A DNA stretch of 64,000 bases, taken from the NCBI GenBank assembly GCA_024642465.1, contig JAHEBA010000004.1, forward strand, positions 1 through 64,000. The letters run 5' to 3'. The DNA is from Alphaproteobacteria bacterium (GTDB lineage: Bacteria > Pseudomonadota > Alphaproteobacteria > Rhizobiales > Aestuariivirgaceae). Under the pieces are notes generated by a model. That model was not told the DNA's origin and made no database searches. It worked only from the letters and a program-made list of their open reading frames with translations. Both the position numbers and the translations under genes were made by a program. How positions within the stretch are numbered: the stretch's first letter is position 1; each line of letters begins with the position of its first letter. Of the stretch, positions 10,471-19,733 are shown one piece after another.

Positions 10471-10970
10471 AGCACACCTCCATCATCCGGCTGCGCCGGA
10501 TCTGCAAGGACGAGGTCAAGCACTTCATCCGTGCCTGTGCCGGTCTCGATGCTGGCGGCAATCGTATTGCCGATTTCGGTATCGAGGCCGATGAACGCGC
10601 CAAGCACGAGGCTTGCCGCGAGCATGCCGGCTGCCAGCAACCCGCGCACCCCGCCGAGCGGGGGCGGTGCTGCGATGTCGTCAGCCAGTTGCGGTTCGGC
10701 CGATATGCGCTGCATGAGCCGGGCGCGGGCACCGGCGGGTTCGCCCAGGCGCGTGGGGCCGGCGAGGTCGAGCAAGCGGTCAAGCCCGTCCGCCTCGGCG
10801 GCGCCGGCGGCAGGCAGCCGTTGGGGCGCGCGAACCAGTCCGGCAAAGCGCTGCCGGTCTGCTTCGGGCCAGCGCAGCGGATTGCGGCCATAGGCCTGCA
10901 GCAGCTGTGCCAGCCGTTGCCGGCTTTCAGCAGACAGTTCTGTACCGGTGTCTTGTGCCGTGTCGTTCAT
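10467..10970 (-). CDS. Probable membrane-anchored anti-sigma-like protein
   Basis: Overlaps ECF sigma gene (10967-10970) and next gene; single TM near C-terminus (LLAAGMLAASLVLGAFIGL). Confidence 0.5.
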   Translation of the reverse strand: MNDTAQDTGTELSAESRQRLAQLLQAYGRNPLRWPEADRQRFAGLVRAPQRLPAAGAAEADGLDRLLDLAGPTRLGEPAGARARLMQRISAEPQLADDIAAPPPLGGVRGLLAAGMLAASLVLGAFIGLDTEIGNTIAASIETGTGTDEVLDLVLADPAQPDDGGVL

Positions 10971-11617
10971 TTCAGTTGGTCCAGCTCCTCGATCAGGTCA
11001 CCCCACACGGGCGCCAGGGTTTCGCGCAGGCTGCGACGTGCGCGGGAGAGCAACGACTCCACCGCCTCCACGCTCACCTGCATGACCCGGGCAGTCTCCT
11101 GATTGCCCAGGTCTTCATAATAGGTCAATTGCAGCGCCGTGCGCTGGCGCTCGGGCAGACCGGCAATCGCCTCGGCCACATGCCCGGCCGCCTGGGCGTG
11201 GCGCAAGCGTCCGTCCGGACCGGTTGTCCCGTCAGGCAGTTCGTCAAGACCGTCGGCGCTGGCCGGCCTGGCGCGCCGTATCCGGTCGATGGCAAGGTTG
11301 CGCGCCACCCGGGCGAGCCAGCCCTTCAGCGCGGCCGGATTGTCGATCACGGCAGGATCGCGCCACAGCTTGACGAATGCCTCCTGGGCCACGTCCTCGG
11401 CATCCGACGGCTCAGCCAGTATGCGCGCCGCAACCCGGAACACCAGCCCGTAGTGGCGGTCAACAATCACCGAGAAGGCGTGCTCGTCGCCATTGCTGGC
11501 GCGGGCCAGCAGGACGGCGTCGGCCGCCGGGGACATATCCCCGGCAGCCGCCACGGCCTGTGCTGTTTCAGCCAATCCCGCCATGTTCCATAGTGGGCGC
11601 GCAAGTGACCAGGTCAT
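10967..11617 (-). CDS. ECF-type RNA polymerase sigma factor
   Basis: Sigma2 (DAEDVAQEAFVKLWRDP) and sigma4 (ALQLTYYEDLGNQETARVMQVSVEAVESLLSRARRSLRE). Confidence 0.9.
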   Translation of the reverse strand: MTWSLARPLWNMAGLAETAQAVAAAGDMSPAADAVLLARASNGDEHAFSVIVDRHYGLVFRVAARILAEPSDAEDVAQEAFVKLWRDPAVIDNPAALKGWLARVARNLAIDRIRRARPASADGLDELPDGTTGPDGRLRHAQAAGHVAEAIAGLPERQRTALQLTYYEDLGNQETARVMQVSVEAVESLLSRARRSLRETLAPVWGDLIEELDQLK

Positions 11618-11626
11618 GCCTTCTCC

Positions 11627-12097
11627 CTATTGCCGGGTGGCGTTGGCAGCCTTGCGGGCCTCTGCCCGTGCTTTGCGTTGCGCGGCATGATAGTCCTGCG
11701 CTTCCCGCAAAGTCACGCCGCCAGACTTGTCCGTATCCGCAGCAAGCACGAGGCCGGCAATGTAGTCGTGCAGTTCGGCGGTGGTGACCGCGGCGTCCTT
11801 GTCTGCGTCCATGCGTTCGAGGATGCGGTCGATGCGGCGCGCTGCCAGCCGGTTGAGCCAGTCTTCGAGCTCGGCGCGGGTGACGCGGCCATCCTTGTCG
11901 CCATCGAGCCGCATGAACCGGCGGGCCGGCTTTGCTTCCAGTTCATCCGTGCCGAGCTGTCCGTTCTTGTCGGCATCGAGCCGCTCGAAAGTGCGCTCGG
12001 AGCGCGGCAGACCCGGTTCACGGGCCACGGCAATGCCAGCAGTGGTGCCGGCGAGCACCGAAACGGCCAACATCTTCACGATCAGGTTCGAATTCAT
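11627..12097 (-). CDS. EF-hand domain-containing secreted protein
   Basis: Signal peptide MNSNLIVKMLAVSVLAGTTAGIAVA and four DxDxxG-type loops (DADKNGQLGTDEL, DGDKDGRVTRAEL, DADKDAAVTTAEL, DTDKSGGVTLREA). Confidence 0.88.
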   Translation of the reverse strand: MNSNLIVKMLAVSVLAGTTAGIAVAREPGLPRSERTFERLDADKNGQLGTDELEAKPARRFMRLDGDKDGRVTRAELEDWLNRLAARRIDRILERMDADKDAAVTTAELHDYIAGLVLAADTDKSGGVTLREAQDYHAAQRKARAEARKAANATRQ

Positions 12098-12228
12098 CGC
12101 TTCAATTCCCTCTGTTTCACCCTGCATTCCTGCATGGCGGGTGGTTCATCGTTCCGTGCTGTTGGCCAATGCACATGAACAAGACGGGAACAGGCGGGCG
12201 AACCCGTCGCTGGGTGGGCGAAAAATTT

Positions 12229-15144
12229 TCACTCCTTGTCCGGAGCACCGATCAGACGGTCGAAGATGCTGGCCACCTGGACGTTGGCATCGCGCAACAT
12301 GGCCTCGAGGGTGACGACGTCGGGCGCGGCGGCGGCGCGCAGCATCAGCGCCATGAAGCCGGGCGGGGCCTCGGCTGCGTTGAACCTGCCGGTCGTGCAC
12401 AGGCGCAGGATGTGGGTGAGCGAGTGGTAGAGCGTGCCGGCGGCGGTGAGCTGCTCATGGTCTGCCTGGTCCAGCAAACCTGCATCGCGCAGGCCGTCGA
12501 GCGCGATGAAGGTGTTCTGCGCCAGCACCCCGGGGCGCTCATGGGCATGGACGAGCTGCAGGGCCTGGGCAATGAACTCGACCTCTACGAGACCGCCGCG
12601 CACCTGCTTGATCTCCCAGTGATCGGCCCTGGGATGGGCCTCCAGCATGCGCCGGCGCATGTCGCGCACGTCGGCCAGCGTGTCATCACGGTCACGGGGG
12701 CTGCACAGGACATCGCGGATGATGGCTTCGATGCGGGCACGCAACGCCTCGTCGCCGGCAATCACGCGGGCGCGGGTCAGCGCCATCTTCTCCCAGGTCC
12801 AGGCCTGCGTATGCTGGTATTCGTCAAAGCCGCCGACATTGGTCGCCACCGGCCCCTTGTTGCCCGACGGGCGAAGCCGCATGTCGACCTCGTAGAGATC
12901 ACCCTCGGCAGTCTGCGAGGTGAGCGCCGTGATCAGGCGCTGGGTGATGCGCGAGAAGTACTGCGACGGCGCGAGCGGCCGGGCAGCGTCGGACGTCTCG
13001 GCGTGACCGGCAAAGTCGTAAAGCATGATGAGGTCGAGGTCGGAGGCCGCCGTCATCTCGCGTCCGCCAAGCTTGCCCATGGCGATCACCGCAAGCTGGC
13101 CGCCTTCGACTTTGCCATGGCGGGCCGCGATGTCGGCCCAGGTGCCGTCCAGCAGATGCGCGGTGACGGCGTCGGCAAGGTTGGAATAGGCAAGGCCGGC
13201 TTCCTGAACGCTGACGGTTTCGGACAGGATCCGCATGCCGATGCGCAGCGCCTTCTCGCGCGCCTCGACGCGGGTGCGGTCGAGCAGTTCCTCGAACGAG
13301 GGTTGGCCCGCCTTGAGCGCCGCGAAGCCCTCGGCAAGCTCATCAGGCGTGGGCATCGGACCGAAGAAGGCAGGATCGAGCACGGCTTCAAGCTGGCGCG
13401 GACGGCGTGACAGGCCTTGCGCCAGGCGCGGCGCGGAGCCCAGCACGGTGGCCAGCAGCTCCAGCAGGAACGGGTTGGCCTTGAGCATGGAGAACAGCTG
13501 CACGCCCGCCGGCAGCCCGGCGATGAATCGGTCGAAGGCGAGGAAGGCCTGATCCGGATAGCCGGTGCGCGACAGGGCGGTAAGCAGCGCCGGCATCAGC
13601 TCGGTGAGGCGTTCGCGCGCGGCGCCGGAGCGGGTGGCGGCATAGCGTCCGAAGTGCCAGCCGCGAATGGTGGCGGAAACTTCCGCGGCCTGGCGAAAGC
13701 CCATGCCGGTCAGGGTTTCCAGCGTGTCGGGATCATCCTCGCCACCGGTGAAGACCAGCGAACCGGCATCGCTGCCAAGCTCGGGCGCATCCTCGAACAG
13801 GCCGGCATAGTGGCCCTGGACCGTCCTGAGCGTGGCGGTGAGGCGATCTGCAAAGGCTTGCGGCGTTTCGAAGCCGCAGAACGCGGCGAAGCCATCAAAG
13901 GCTTCCTGCGTGGCCGGCAACGTCTGGGTCTGCTCGTCCGATACCATCTGCAGCCGGTGCTCGACGGTGCGCAGGAAAACGTAAGCTTCGCGCAGCTCGT
14001 CGCAGGCCTGCTGCTCGATCCAGCCTTCGTCGACCAGCACCTGGAGCATGTCGAGCGTGCGGGCGCCACGCAGCGCGGGATTGCGGCCGCCGGCGATGAG
14101 TTGCTGGGTCTGGACGAAGAATTCGATCTCGCGGATGCCGCCGCGGCCGACCTTGATGTTGTGGCCCAGCACGGCAATCGACCCGTGGCCCTTGTGGGCA
14201 TGCATCTGGCGCTTGAGCGACTGGACATCGGCTATGGCCGCGAAGTCGAGGTACTTGCGGTAGACGAAGGGGGTGAGCTGGCGCAGGAACTCCTGGCCCA
14301 AAGCGATGTCACCGGCCACCGCGCGGGCCTTGATCATGGCGGCGCGCTCCCAGTTCTGGCCCATCGATTCGTAGTAGTTGCCGGCGGCGACGATGGAAAT
14401 GGCGACCTGGGTGGCGCGCGGATCGGGCCTGAGGCGCAGGTCGGTGCGGAACACGTAACCGTCGGCGGTGCGGTCCTGCATCAGCGACACGATCTGCCGG
14501 GTCAGGCGGACATAAACCTGGGCGGCATCATCCGGGTCCTTCAGGGGCGCGCGCTCGGCATCGTAGAGGACGATGAGGTCAATGTCGGATGAGTAGTTGA
14601 GTTCGCCCGCGCCATGCTTGCCCATGGCGAGGATGGTGTAACCGGTGGCGGGATCGACACCGCCGGACAGGTCGAACTTCGGACCCTCTGCTGCCTCGGC
14701 AAAAACGTGCGCCACCGCGGCCTGAAGGCTGGTGTCGGCAAAGCGGGTGAGCGCCCGGGTAACCTTCACGCAATCCCAGGCACCGGCAATGTCAGCCAGG
14801 GCGATCAGCAGGGCGGCCCGGTTGCGCGCCACGCGCAGCCGGTGGGTGATGCCGTCATTGGCTGCTGCCCCGGCTTCACCCCGGGCAAGCCTGCAAACAT
14901 AGTCCAGCAGCCGGTCCGGACCGGCCGTGAGGGCCTCAAGGGCAAAATCCTGGTCGCGGCGGACAAGGCCGGAGAGGAACGGCGAGCCGGCGGCCAGGTG
15001 GGCGAGCAGCCGGGTTGCGGCGGGCGAAGACGCGGCAAGCTGTTCGAGAGGTTCGTGGCCGTGTGTCAACTCGGCAACAAGGCCGGACGCCTGCGGCAAT
15101 GGCGGCAGCGAAAGAGACAGGCTTGACAGTGCAGTATCGGTCAT
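12229..15144 (-). CDS. glnE: Bifunctional glutamine synthetase adenylyltransferase/deadenylyltransferase
   Basis: 971 aa with duplicated nucleotidyltransferase motifs (MGKHGAGELNYSSDIDLIVLYD; MGKLGGREMTAASDLDLIMLYD). Confidence 0.95.
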   Translation of the reverse strand: MTDTALSSLSLSLPPLPQASGLVAELTHGHEPLEQLAASSPAATRLLAHLAAGSPFLSGLVRRDQDFALEALTAGPDRLLDYVCRLARGEAGAAANDGITHRLRVARNRAALLIALADIAGAWDCVKVTRALTRFADTSLQAAVAHVFAEAAEGPKFDLSGGVDPATGYTILAMGKHGAGELNYSSDIDLIVLYDAERAPLKDPDDAAQVYVRLTRQIVSLMQDRTADGYVFRTDLRLRPDPRATQVAISIVAAGNYYESMGQNWERAAMIKARAVAGDIALGQEFLRQLTPFVYRKYLDFAAIADVQSLKRQMHAHKGHGSIAVLGHNIKVGRGGIREIEFFVQTQQLIAGGRNPALRGARTLDMLQVLVDEGWIEQQACDELREAYVFLRTVEHRLQMVSDEQTQTLPATQEAFDGFAAFCGFETPQAFADRLTATLRTVQGHYAGLFEDAPELGSDAGSLVFTGGEDDPDTLETLTGMGFRQAAEVSATIRGWHFGRYAATRSGAARERLTELMPALLTALSRTGYPDQAFLAFDRFIAGLPAGVQLFSMLKANPFLLELLATVLGSAPRLAQGLSRRPRQLEAVLDPAFFGPMPTPDELAEGFAALKAGQPSFEELLDRTRVEAREKALRIGMRILSETVSVQEAGLAYSNLADAVTAHLLDGTWADIAARHGKVEGGQLAVIAMGKLGGREMTAASDLDLIMLYDFAGHAETSDAARPLAPSQYFSRITQRLITALTSQTAEGDLYEVDMRLRPSGNKGPVATNVGGFDEYQHTQAWTWEKMALTRARVIAGDEALRARIEAIIRDVLCSPRDRDDTLADVRDMRRRMLEAHPRADHWEIKQVRGGLVEVEFIAQALQLVHAHERPGVLAQNTFIALDGLRDAGLLDQADHEQLTAAGTLYHSLTHILRLCTTGRFNAAEAPPGFMALMLRAAAAPDVVTLEAMLRDANVQVASIFDRLIGAPDKE

Positions 15145-15189
15145 GGTCGGGCGGCAAGCTAACCCGGTGGCGCGGCTACCGCCAGAGGT

Positions 15190-16578
15190 TCATGAGGGTG
15201 CGCCGGGAAACACCAGCTTCACGGCCAGGCCGGGCCCGGCATCGCCGATCAGCAGCTTGCCGCCATGCAGTTTCATGACGCTGTCGACGAGAGCAAGCCC
15301 GAGGCCGGAGCCTGACTCGGTGCGGCTCTTGTCAAGACGCACGAAGCGGTCCTTGACGCGCTCGCGATCAGCTTCGGCAATGCCCGGGCCGGTGTCGGAG
15401 ACGATGATGGCCTGCCCGCCGCCCGGCTGTGCCTCCATCGACAGGCGGATCATGGGGGTTCCGGTGTTCTCGTCGCGGCCATATTTGAGCGCGTTGTCGA
15501 GCAGGTTGGTCAGTGCCTGAGCCACCAGCTGCCTGTCGGCGCGCACGATGGCGGTTTCCGGCAGATCGAGGTCCAGCCTGCCGCCGGCATCCTCGGCGAT
15601 GGGGCCGTAAAGTTCGGCAACGTCTCCGGCCAGCGGCACCAGGTCGGTGGGGTGAAGACCCTCGCGGGCCTGGCCGGCCTCGGCGCGGGCGATGGACAGC
15701 AAGGCGTTGAAGGTGGCAAGCAGGCTGTCGGCTTCGGCGATATTCGCCTCAAGTGCGGTGCGGTGCGCCTCCGGATCATCCGAGCGCAAGGCATCTTCGG
15801 CGCGCGCGCGCAGCCGGGTCAGCGGGGTGCGAAGGTCATGGGCAACGTTGGAGGAGACCTCCTTCATGCCCGCCATCAGCCGGTTGATCTGGTCCAGCAT
15901 GTCATTGAGGTTGGAGGACAGCCGGTCGATTTCGTCGCCCGTACCGGACACCGGCATGCGCTGGGCGAGATCGCCCGCCATGATGGTGCGGCTGGTGTCG
16001 TTGATGCGGTCAATGCGGCGCAGGAAGTTGCGGCTGGTCAACAGGCCGCCACCGATGCCGAGGACAAGCGTCAGGCCAAGCGCCCACAGCAGCGAGGTGC
16101 GGATGATGACGTTGAAGCGGCGTCGCTCCTCGACGTCGCGGCCGACAACCAGGCGAAGGCCGCCATCAAGCTGGATGAAGAAGGCCCGAGCGGTGTGCTG
16201 CACGGTGCCGCTGGCGGTTTCGTAGGGGTAGCGGAAGTCGATCACGCCGCGTTCGCCGACAGCCTCGGCAGGCAGCGCCGGCAGGTTGCCGGCAACGCGC
16301 CGTCCGATGGCATTGGTGAGGATGTAGACGCCGCCCTCGGACTCGCGCGAGCGCAGGTTGACGATGTCGAGCAGGCCGGCCGGTCCGCGCTGGCGGTATT
16401 GCTCGGCAAGGCCCTGGACCTCGGCTTCGAGGGTGTCCTCGATCTGCTGTTCGAGCAGGATGGCGGTATTCCAGTAGATGTAGCCGAGAATGGCCGCCAC
16501 CGAGATGGCGAACACCGTCAGGTAGACCGCTCCAAGCCTGAAGGTGGAGCTGGTGAGAAGCTTAAGGTTCGGTGGCAC
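15190..16578 (-). CDS. Sensor histidine kinase (HAMP, HisKA, HATPase)
   Basis: VSSNVAHDLRTPLTRLRARAED and G-boxes; likely GTG start at 16578 overlapping response regulator 3' end. Confidence 0.85.
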   Translation of the reverse strand: MPPNLKLLTSSTFRLGAVYLTVFAISVAAILGYIYWNTAILLEQQIEDTLEAEVQGLAEQYRQRGPAGLLDIVNLRSRESEGGVYILTNAIGRRVAGNLPALPAEAVGERGVIDFRYPYETASGTVQHTARAFFIQLDGGLRLVVGRDVEERRRFNVIIRTSLLWALGLTLVLGIGGGLLTSRNFLRRIDRINDTSRTIMAGDLAQRMPVSGTGDEIDRLSSNLNDMLDQINRLMAGMKEVSSNVAHDLRTPLTRLRARAEDALRSDDPEAHRTALEANIAEADSLLATFNALLSIARAEAGQAREGLHPTDLVPLAGDVAELYGPIAEDAGGRLDLDLPETAIVRADRQLVAQALTNLLDNALKYGRDENTGTPMIRLSMEAQPGGGQAIIVSDTGPGIAEADRERVKDRFVRLDKSRTESGSGLGLALVDSVMKLHGGKLLIGDAGPGLAVKLVFPGAPS

Positions 16579-17242
16579 GGATCGTGTACCCGGCTCCGCG
16601 CACGGTGTGCAGCAGTGGTTCGTCAAACTCCTTGTCGATCTTGGCGCGCAGCCGCGAGATGTGCACGTCGATGACGTTGGTCTGCGGGTCGAAGTGGTAA
16701 TTCCACACGTTCTCCAGAAGCATCGTGCGGGTGACGACGCTGCCGGCATTGCGCATCAGGTATTCGAGCAGCTTGAACTCGCGCGGCTGCAGCAGGATGT
16801 CCTCGCCTGCCCGCTTCGCGGTGCGCGCCAGCAGGTCGATTTCAAGGTCGCCGACCTGCAGCCGGGTCTTGTGGGGCTCGGCGCTCTTGCGCCGGGCCAG
16901 CGTTTCGACGCGCGCTAGCAGTTCGTTGAAGGCATAGGGCTTGGCGAGATAGTCGTCGCCGCCGGCGCGCAGGCCGATGACCTTGTCGTCCACCTCACCG
17001 AGCGCGGAGAGGATGAGAACCGGCGTGGCGATGTATTCCTTGCGCAGTTCGGAAATGACGGATAGGCCGTCCATGCCGGGCAGCATGCGGTCCATGATGA
17101 TGACGTCATGAAACTGTTCGCGGGCCATGGCGAGGCCGTCCGGACCGTTGGCGGCATGGTCAACCACGTGACCTTCCTCCTTCAACCCCTTCACCAGCCA
17201 GCCGGCCGCTTCCCTGTCGTCTTCTACTACCAGTACTCGCAT
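16562..17242 (-). CDS. OmpR/PhoB family response regulator
   Basis: MRVLVVEDDREAAGWLVKG receiver plus winged-helix DNA-binding domain. Confidence 0.93.
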   Translation of the reverse strand: MRVLVVEDDREAAGWLVKGLKEEGHVVDHAANGPDGLAMAREQFHDVIIMDRMLPGMDGLSVISELRKEYIATPVLILSALGEVDDKVIGLRAGGDDYLAKPYAFNELLARVETLARRKSAEPHKTRLQVGDLEIDLLARTAKRAGEDILLQPREFKLLEYLMRNAGSVVTRTMLLENVWNYHFDPQTNVIDVHISRLRAKIDKEFDEPLLHTVRGAGYTIRATEP

Positions 17243-17297
17243 GTCCCAATCCCGAGTCAGCCGTGTCGTTCATGATTGCTGCTTCTAGATAGCAGTT

Positions 17298-17391
17298 GGG
17301 TGCTCCCGTGTGCCAGTGTCCAGCAAGACCATTATGCAGGGGGGCGGGGGTCTTGGGTCTGGACGACCGTTCAATGCACACGGGAGCACCC
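17298..17391. repeat. Composite inverted repeat / potential long hairpin
   Basis: 15-bp perfect arms GGGTGCTCCCGTGTG (17298-17312) and CACACGGGAGCACCC (17377-17391), with inner GTCCAG..CAAGACC / GGTCTTG..CTGGAC arms. Confidence 0.85.
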
Positions 17392-17447
17392 GGCGGCGGC
17401 GTAAGGTACAGAGGGGCAAACCACGCCGCCTTGAGAGTTATATGGTG

Positions 17448-18932
17448 TCAGCCTTTCGGGTTTTGAAGAGCCACGAAGCGCTGACCCCGATCATTTTTCA
17501 CCAGCAGCAGAACAGCCTTGCCGCCCTTCTTCACCGACTGGCGCAGTGCCTGAGCGGCTGCTTCAGGCTGGTTGACCGCCGCACCGTCGATCTCGAGGAT
17601 CACGTCGCCACGCTCGATGCCCTGTCCGGCAGCCGGCGAACCGGCCAGCACGTCGGCAACCGCGACGCCCTCACCAGTGTCGCTGGGTGCAAGCGCCAGG
17701 CCGAAGCGCGGGGTGTCTTCCGGCGCGGCGTTACCTGCCGCAGCGGCCATGTCTTCACCCGGCATGGTGCCGATGGCGACCTTCAGGCTGCGTTCCTTGC
17801 CGCCACGGTAGACGGTCATGTCGACATCGGTGCCGGGCTTGATGCCGGCAATCTTGCGCGACAGTTCCTTGGGACCATCAACCTTCTCTCCATCGACCGC
17901 GAGGATGGTGTCGCCAGTCTTGAGGCCAGCCTTGCCAGCGGGCGAGTTGTCGGTCACCGCCGCAACGATGGTGCCGGCCGCCTTGTCAAGGCCGATGCTT
18001 TCGGCGATCTCGTCGGTAACGGGCTGGATCTGCACGCCAAGCCAGCCGCGGGTGACGTTGCCGTCATCCTTGAGATCGGCGACGATCGTCCTGGCCGTGG
18101 AGGCCGGGATGGCGAAGCCGATGCCGACACTGCCGCCCGATGGCGAGTAGATGGCGGTGTTGATGCCGACGACCTCGCCGCGCAGATTGAACGCCGGGCC
18201 GCCGGAGTTGCCGCGGTTGATGGGTGCGTCGATCTGCAGGAAGTCGTCATAGGGACCTGCGCCAATGTCGCGGCCAGCGGCAGAGATGATGCCGGTGGTC
18301 ACGGTGCCACCAAGGCCGAACGGGTTGCCGACAGCGATGACCCAATCGCCGACACGCGGCTTGGATTCAGCGAACTTCAGCGGCTTGAAGGTGTCCTTCG
18401 AGTCGATCTTGAGCAGGGCCAGGTCGGTCTTGGGATCGCTGCCGATAACCTTGGCATCGTATTCACGCCCATCGGAGAACTTCACGCTGACTTCCGAAGC
18501 ATCTTTGATGACGTGGTTGTTGGTGACGAGGTAGCCGTCTTCAGAGATCACGAAGCCGGAGCCCTGGGCCATGCCGCCACGGCGCGGCGCCTTAAACGGC
18601 GACTGCTGGCCGTTGGGCATGTTGCGGAAGAACTGCTCGAACGGCGATCCGGGCGGGAAGCCGAACTGGAACTGCTGCTCGCCGTTGCCCGAGTCATCGG
18701 TTACGCTGGCCGGGGTGTACTTGGCCTGAACGGAAACGACGGACGGCATGACCTGGTCGACAAGGTCGGCAAAGCCTTCAGCGGGAGCGCCCGCCAGTGC
18801 AGACTGGGCGACGGCCGGGGCCGGCGTGAACAGGGCTGTTCCGGCGGCGAGGCCGGTGGAACCCATGAGACCCGCAACAACCAGCGCCAGGACCGATTTG
18901 CGGGCAAAGGAAGTATTCTTGTAAGTCGGCAT
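17448..18932 (-). CDS. degP: Do family (DegP/HtrA) periplasmic serine protease
   Basis: GSGFVISEDGYLVTNNHVI, TDLALLKID, INRGNSGGPAFN catalytic motifs, two PDZ domains. Confidence 0.93.
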   Translation of the reverse strand: MPTYKNTSFARKSVLALVVAGLMGSTGLAAGTALFTPAPAVAQSALAGAPAEGFADLVDQVMPSVVSVQAKYTPASVTDDSGNGEQQFQFGFPPGSPFEQFFRNMPNGQQSPFKAPRRGGMAQGSGFVISEDGYLVTNNHVIKDASEVSVKFSDGREYDAKVIGSDPKTDLALLKIDSKDTFKPLKFAESKPRVGDWVIAVGNPFGLGGTVTTGIISAAGRDIGAGPYDDFLQIDAPINRGNSGGPAFNLRGEVVGINTAIYSPSGGSVGIGFAIPASTARTIVADLKDDGNVTRGWLGVQIQPVTDEIAESIGLDKAAGTIVAAVTDNSPAGKAGLKTGDTILAVDGEKVDGPKELSRKIAGIKPGTDVDMTVYRGGKERSLKVAIGTMPGEDMAAAAGNAAPEDTPRFGLALAPSDTGEGVAVADVLAGSPAAGQGIERGDVILEIDGAAVNQPEAAAQALRQSVKKGGKAVLLLVKNDRGQRFVALQNPKG

Positions 18933-19050
18933 GATCTGCTATCTCCTCACATGTCACGACGTTGAAATCCGATGACCACAGAGATAGAGCAGGCAACATT
19001 ACGCCCCCATGTCCGGGCAGTTAAATCTTGTTAATCGGAAGAGGCAAGCG

Positions 19051-19722
19051 ATGAGCCCGAAGCCCAAGGCATACGTCTCGTGGAGTTCCGGCAAGGACTG
19101 CGCGTTTTCGCTGTGGGAGGCGCGCAAGGCGGGGGAACTCGACATTCGTGGCCTGCTGACAACCACCAATGAAGCGGTTGGCCGGGTAGCCATGCACGGC
19201 ACCCGCAACGAGTTGATGCGCAGGCAGGCCGAAGCCGTGGGGCTTCCGGTGCTCGAAGTGGGGCTGCCTTGGCCGTGCAGCAACGAGGACTATGCAGCGC
19301 GCATGATTGCTGCGTGCGAGGCGATGAAGGCCGAAGGGGTCACCCACGTGGTCTATGGCGACCTGTTCCTGGAGGACATCCGCGCCTACCGGGACGAGAA
19401 GATGGCGCAGGCCGGCCTTGCCGCCGCCTATCCGCTGTGGAAGCGGGACACGCGGCAGCTTGCCCGCGACATGATCTCAAGCGGGCTGAAAACGGTGGTG
19501 GTTTGCGTGGACCCGAAGAAGCTGGACGCGAGCTTTGCCGGAAGATGGTTCGACGAGCAGTTCCTGGACGACCTGCCGGACGGTATCGATCCGTGCGGGG
19601 AAAACGGCGAGTTCCATACCTGCGTGGTGGACGGGCCAATGTTCTCTGCCCCCATCGAGGTCGAGGTGGGCGAGACGGTCGAGCGGGACGGCTTCGTCTA
19701 CGCCGACGTGAAGGTGGTTTAG
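19051..19722 (+). CDS. PP-loop ATP-pyrophosphatase, Dph6/MJ0570-like adenine nucleotide alpha-hydrolase
   Basis: N-terminal WSSGKDCAFSLWEA PP-loop and VYGDLFLEDIRAYRDE. Confidence 0.8.
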   Translation: MSPKPKAYVSWSSGKDCAFSLWEARKAGELDIRGLLTTTNEAVGRVAMHGTRNELMRRQAEAVGLPVLEVGLPWPCSNEDYAARMIAACEAMKAEGVTHVVYGDLFLEDIRAYRDEKMAQAGLAAAYPLWKRDTRQLARDMISSGLKTVVVCVDPKKLDASFAGRWFDEQFLDDLPDGIDPCGENGEFHTCVVDGPMFSAPIEVEVGETVERDGFVYADVKVV

Positions 19723-19733
19723 GCGCGCGGGCG

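Noticed and set aside
11932-14592. Long plus-strand ORFs (492 and 391 aa) opposite glnE
   Set aside because: Antisense to a full-length glnE; no protein-family signature.
17310-18965. 551-aa plus-strand ORF opposite degP
   Set aside because: Shadow ORF; degP is certain on the minus strand.
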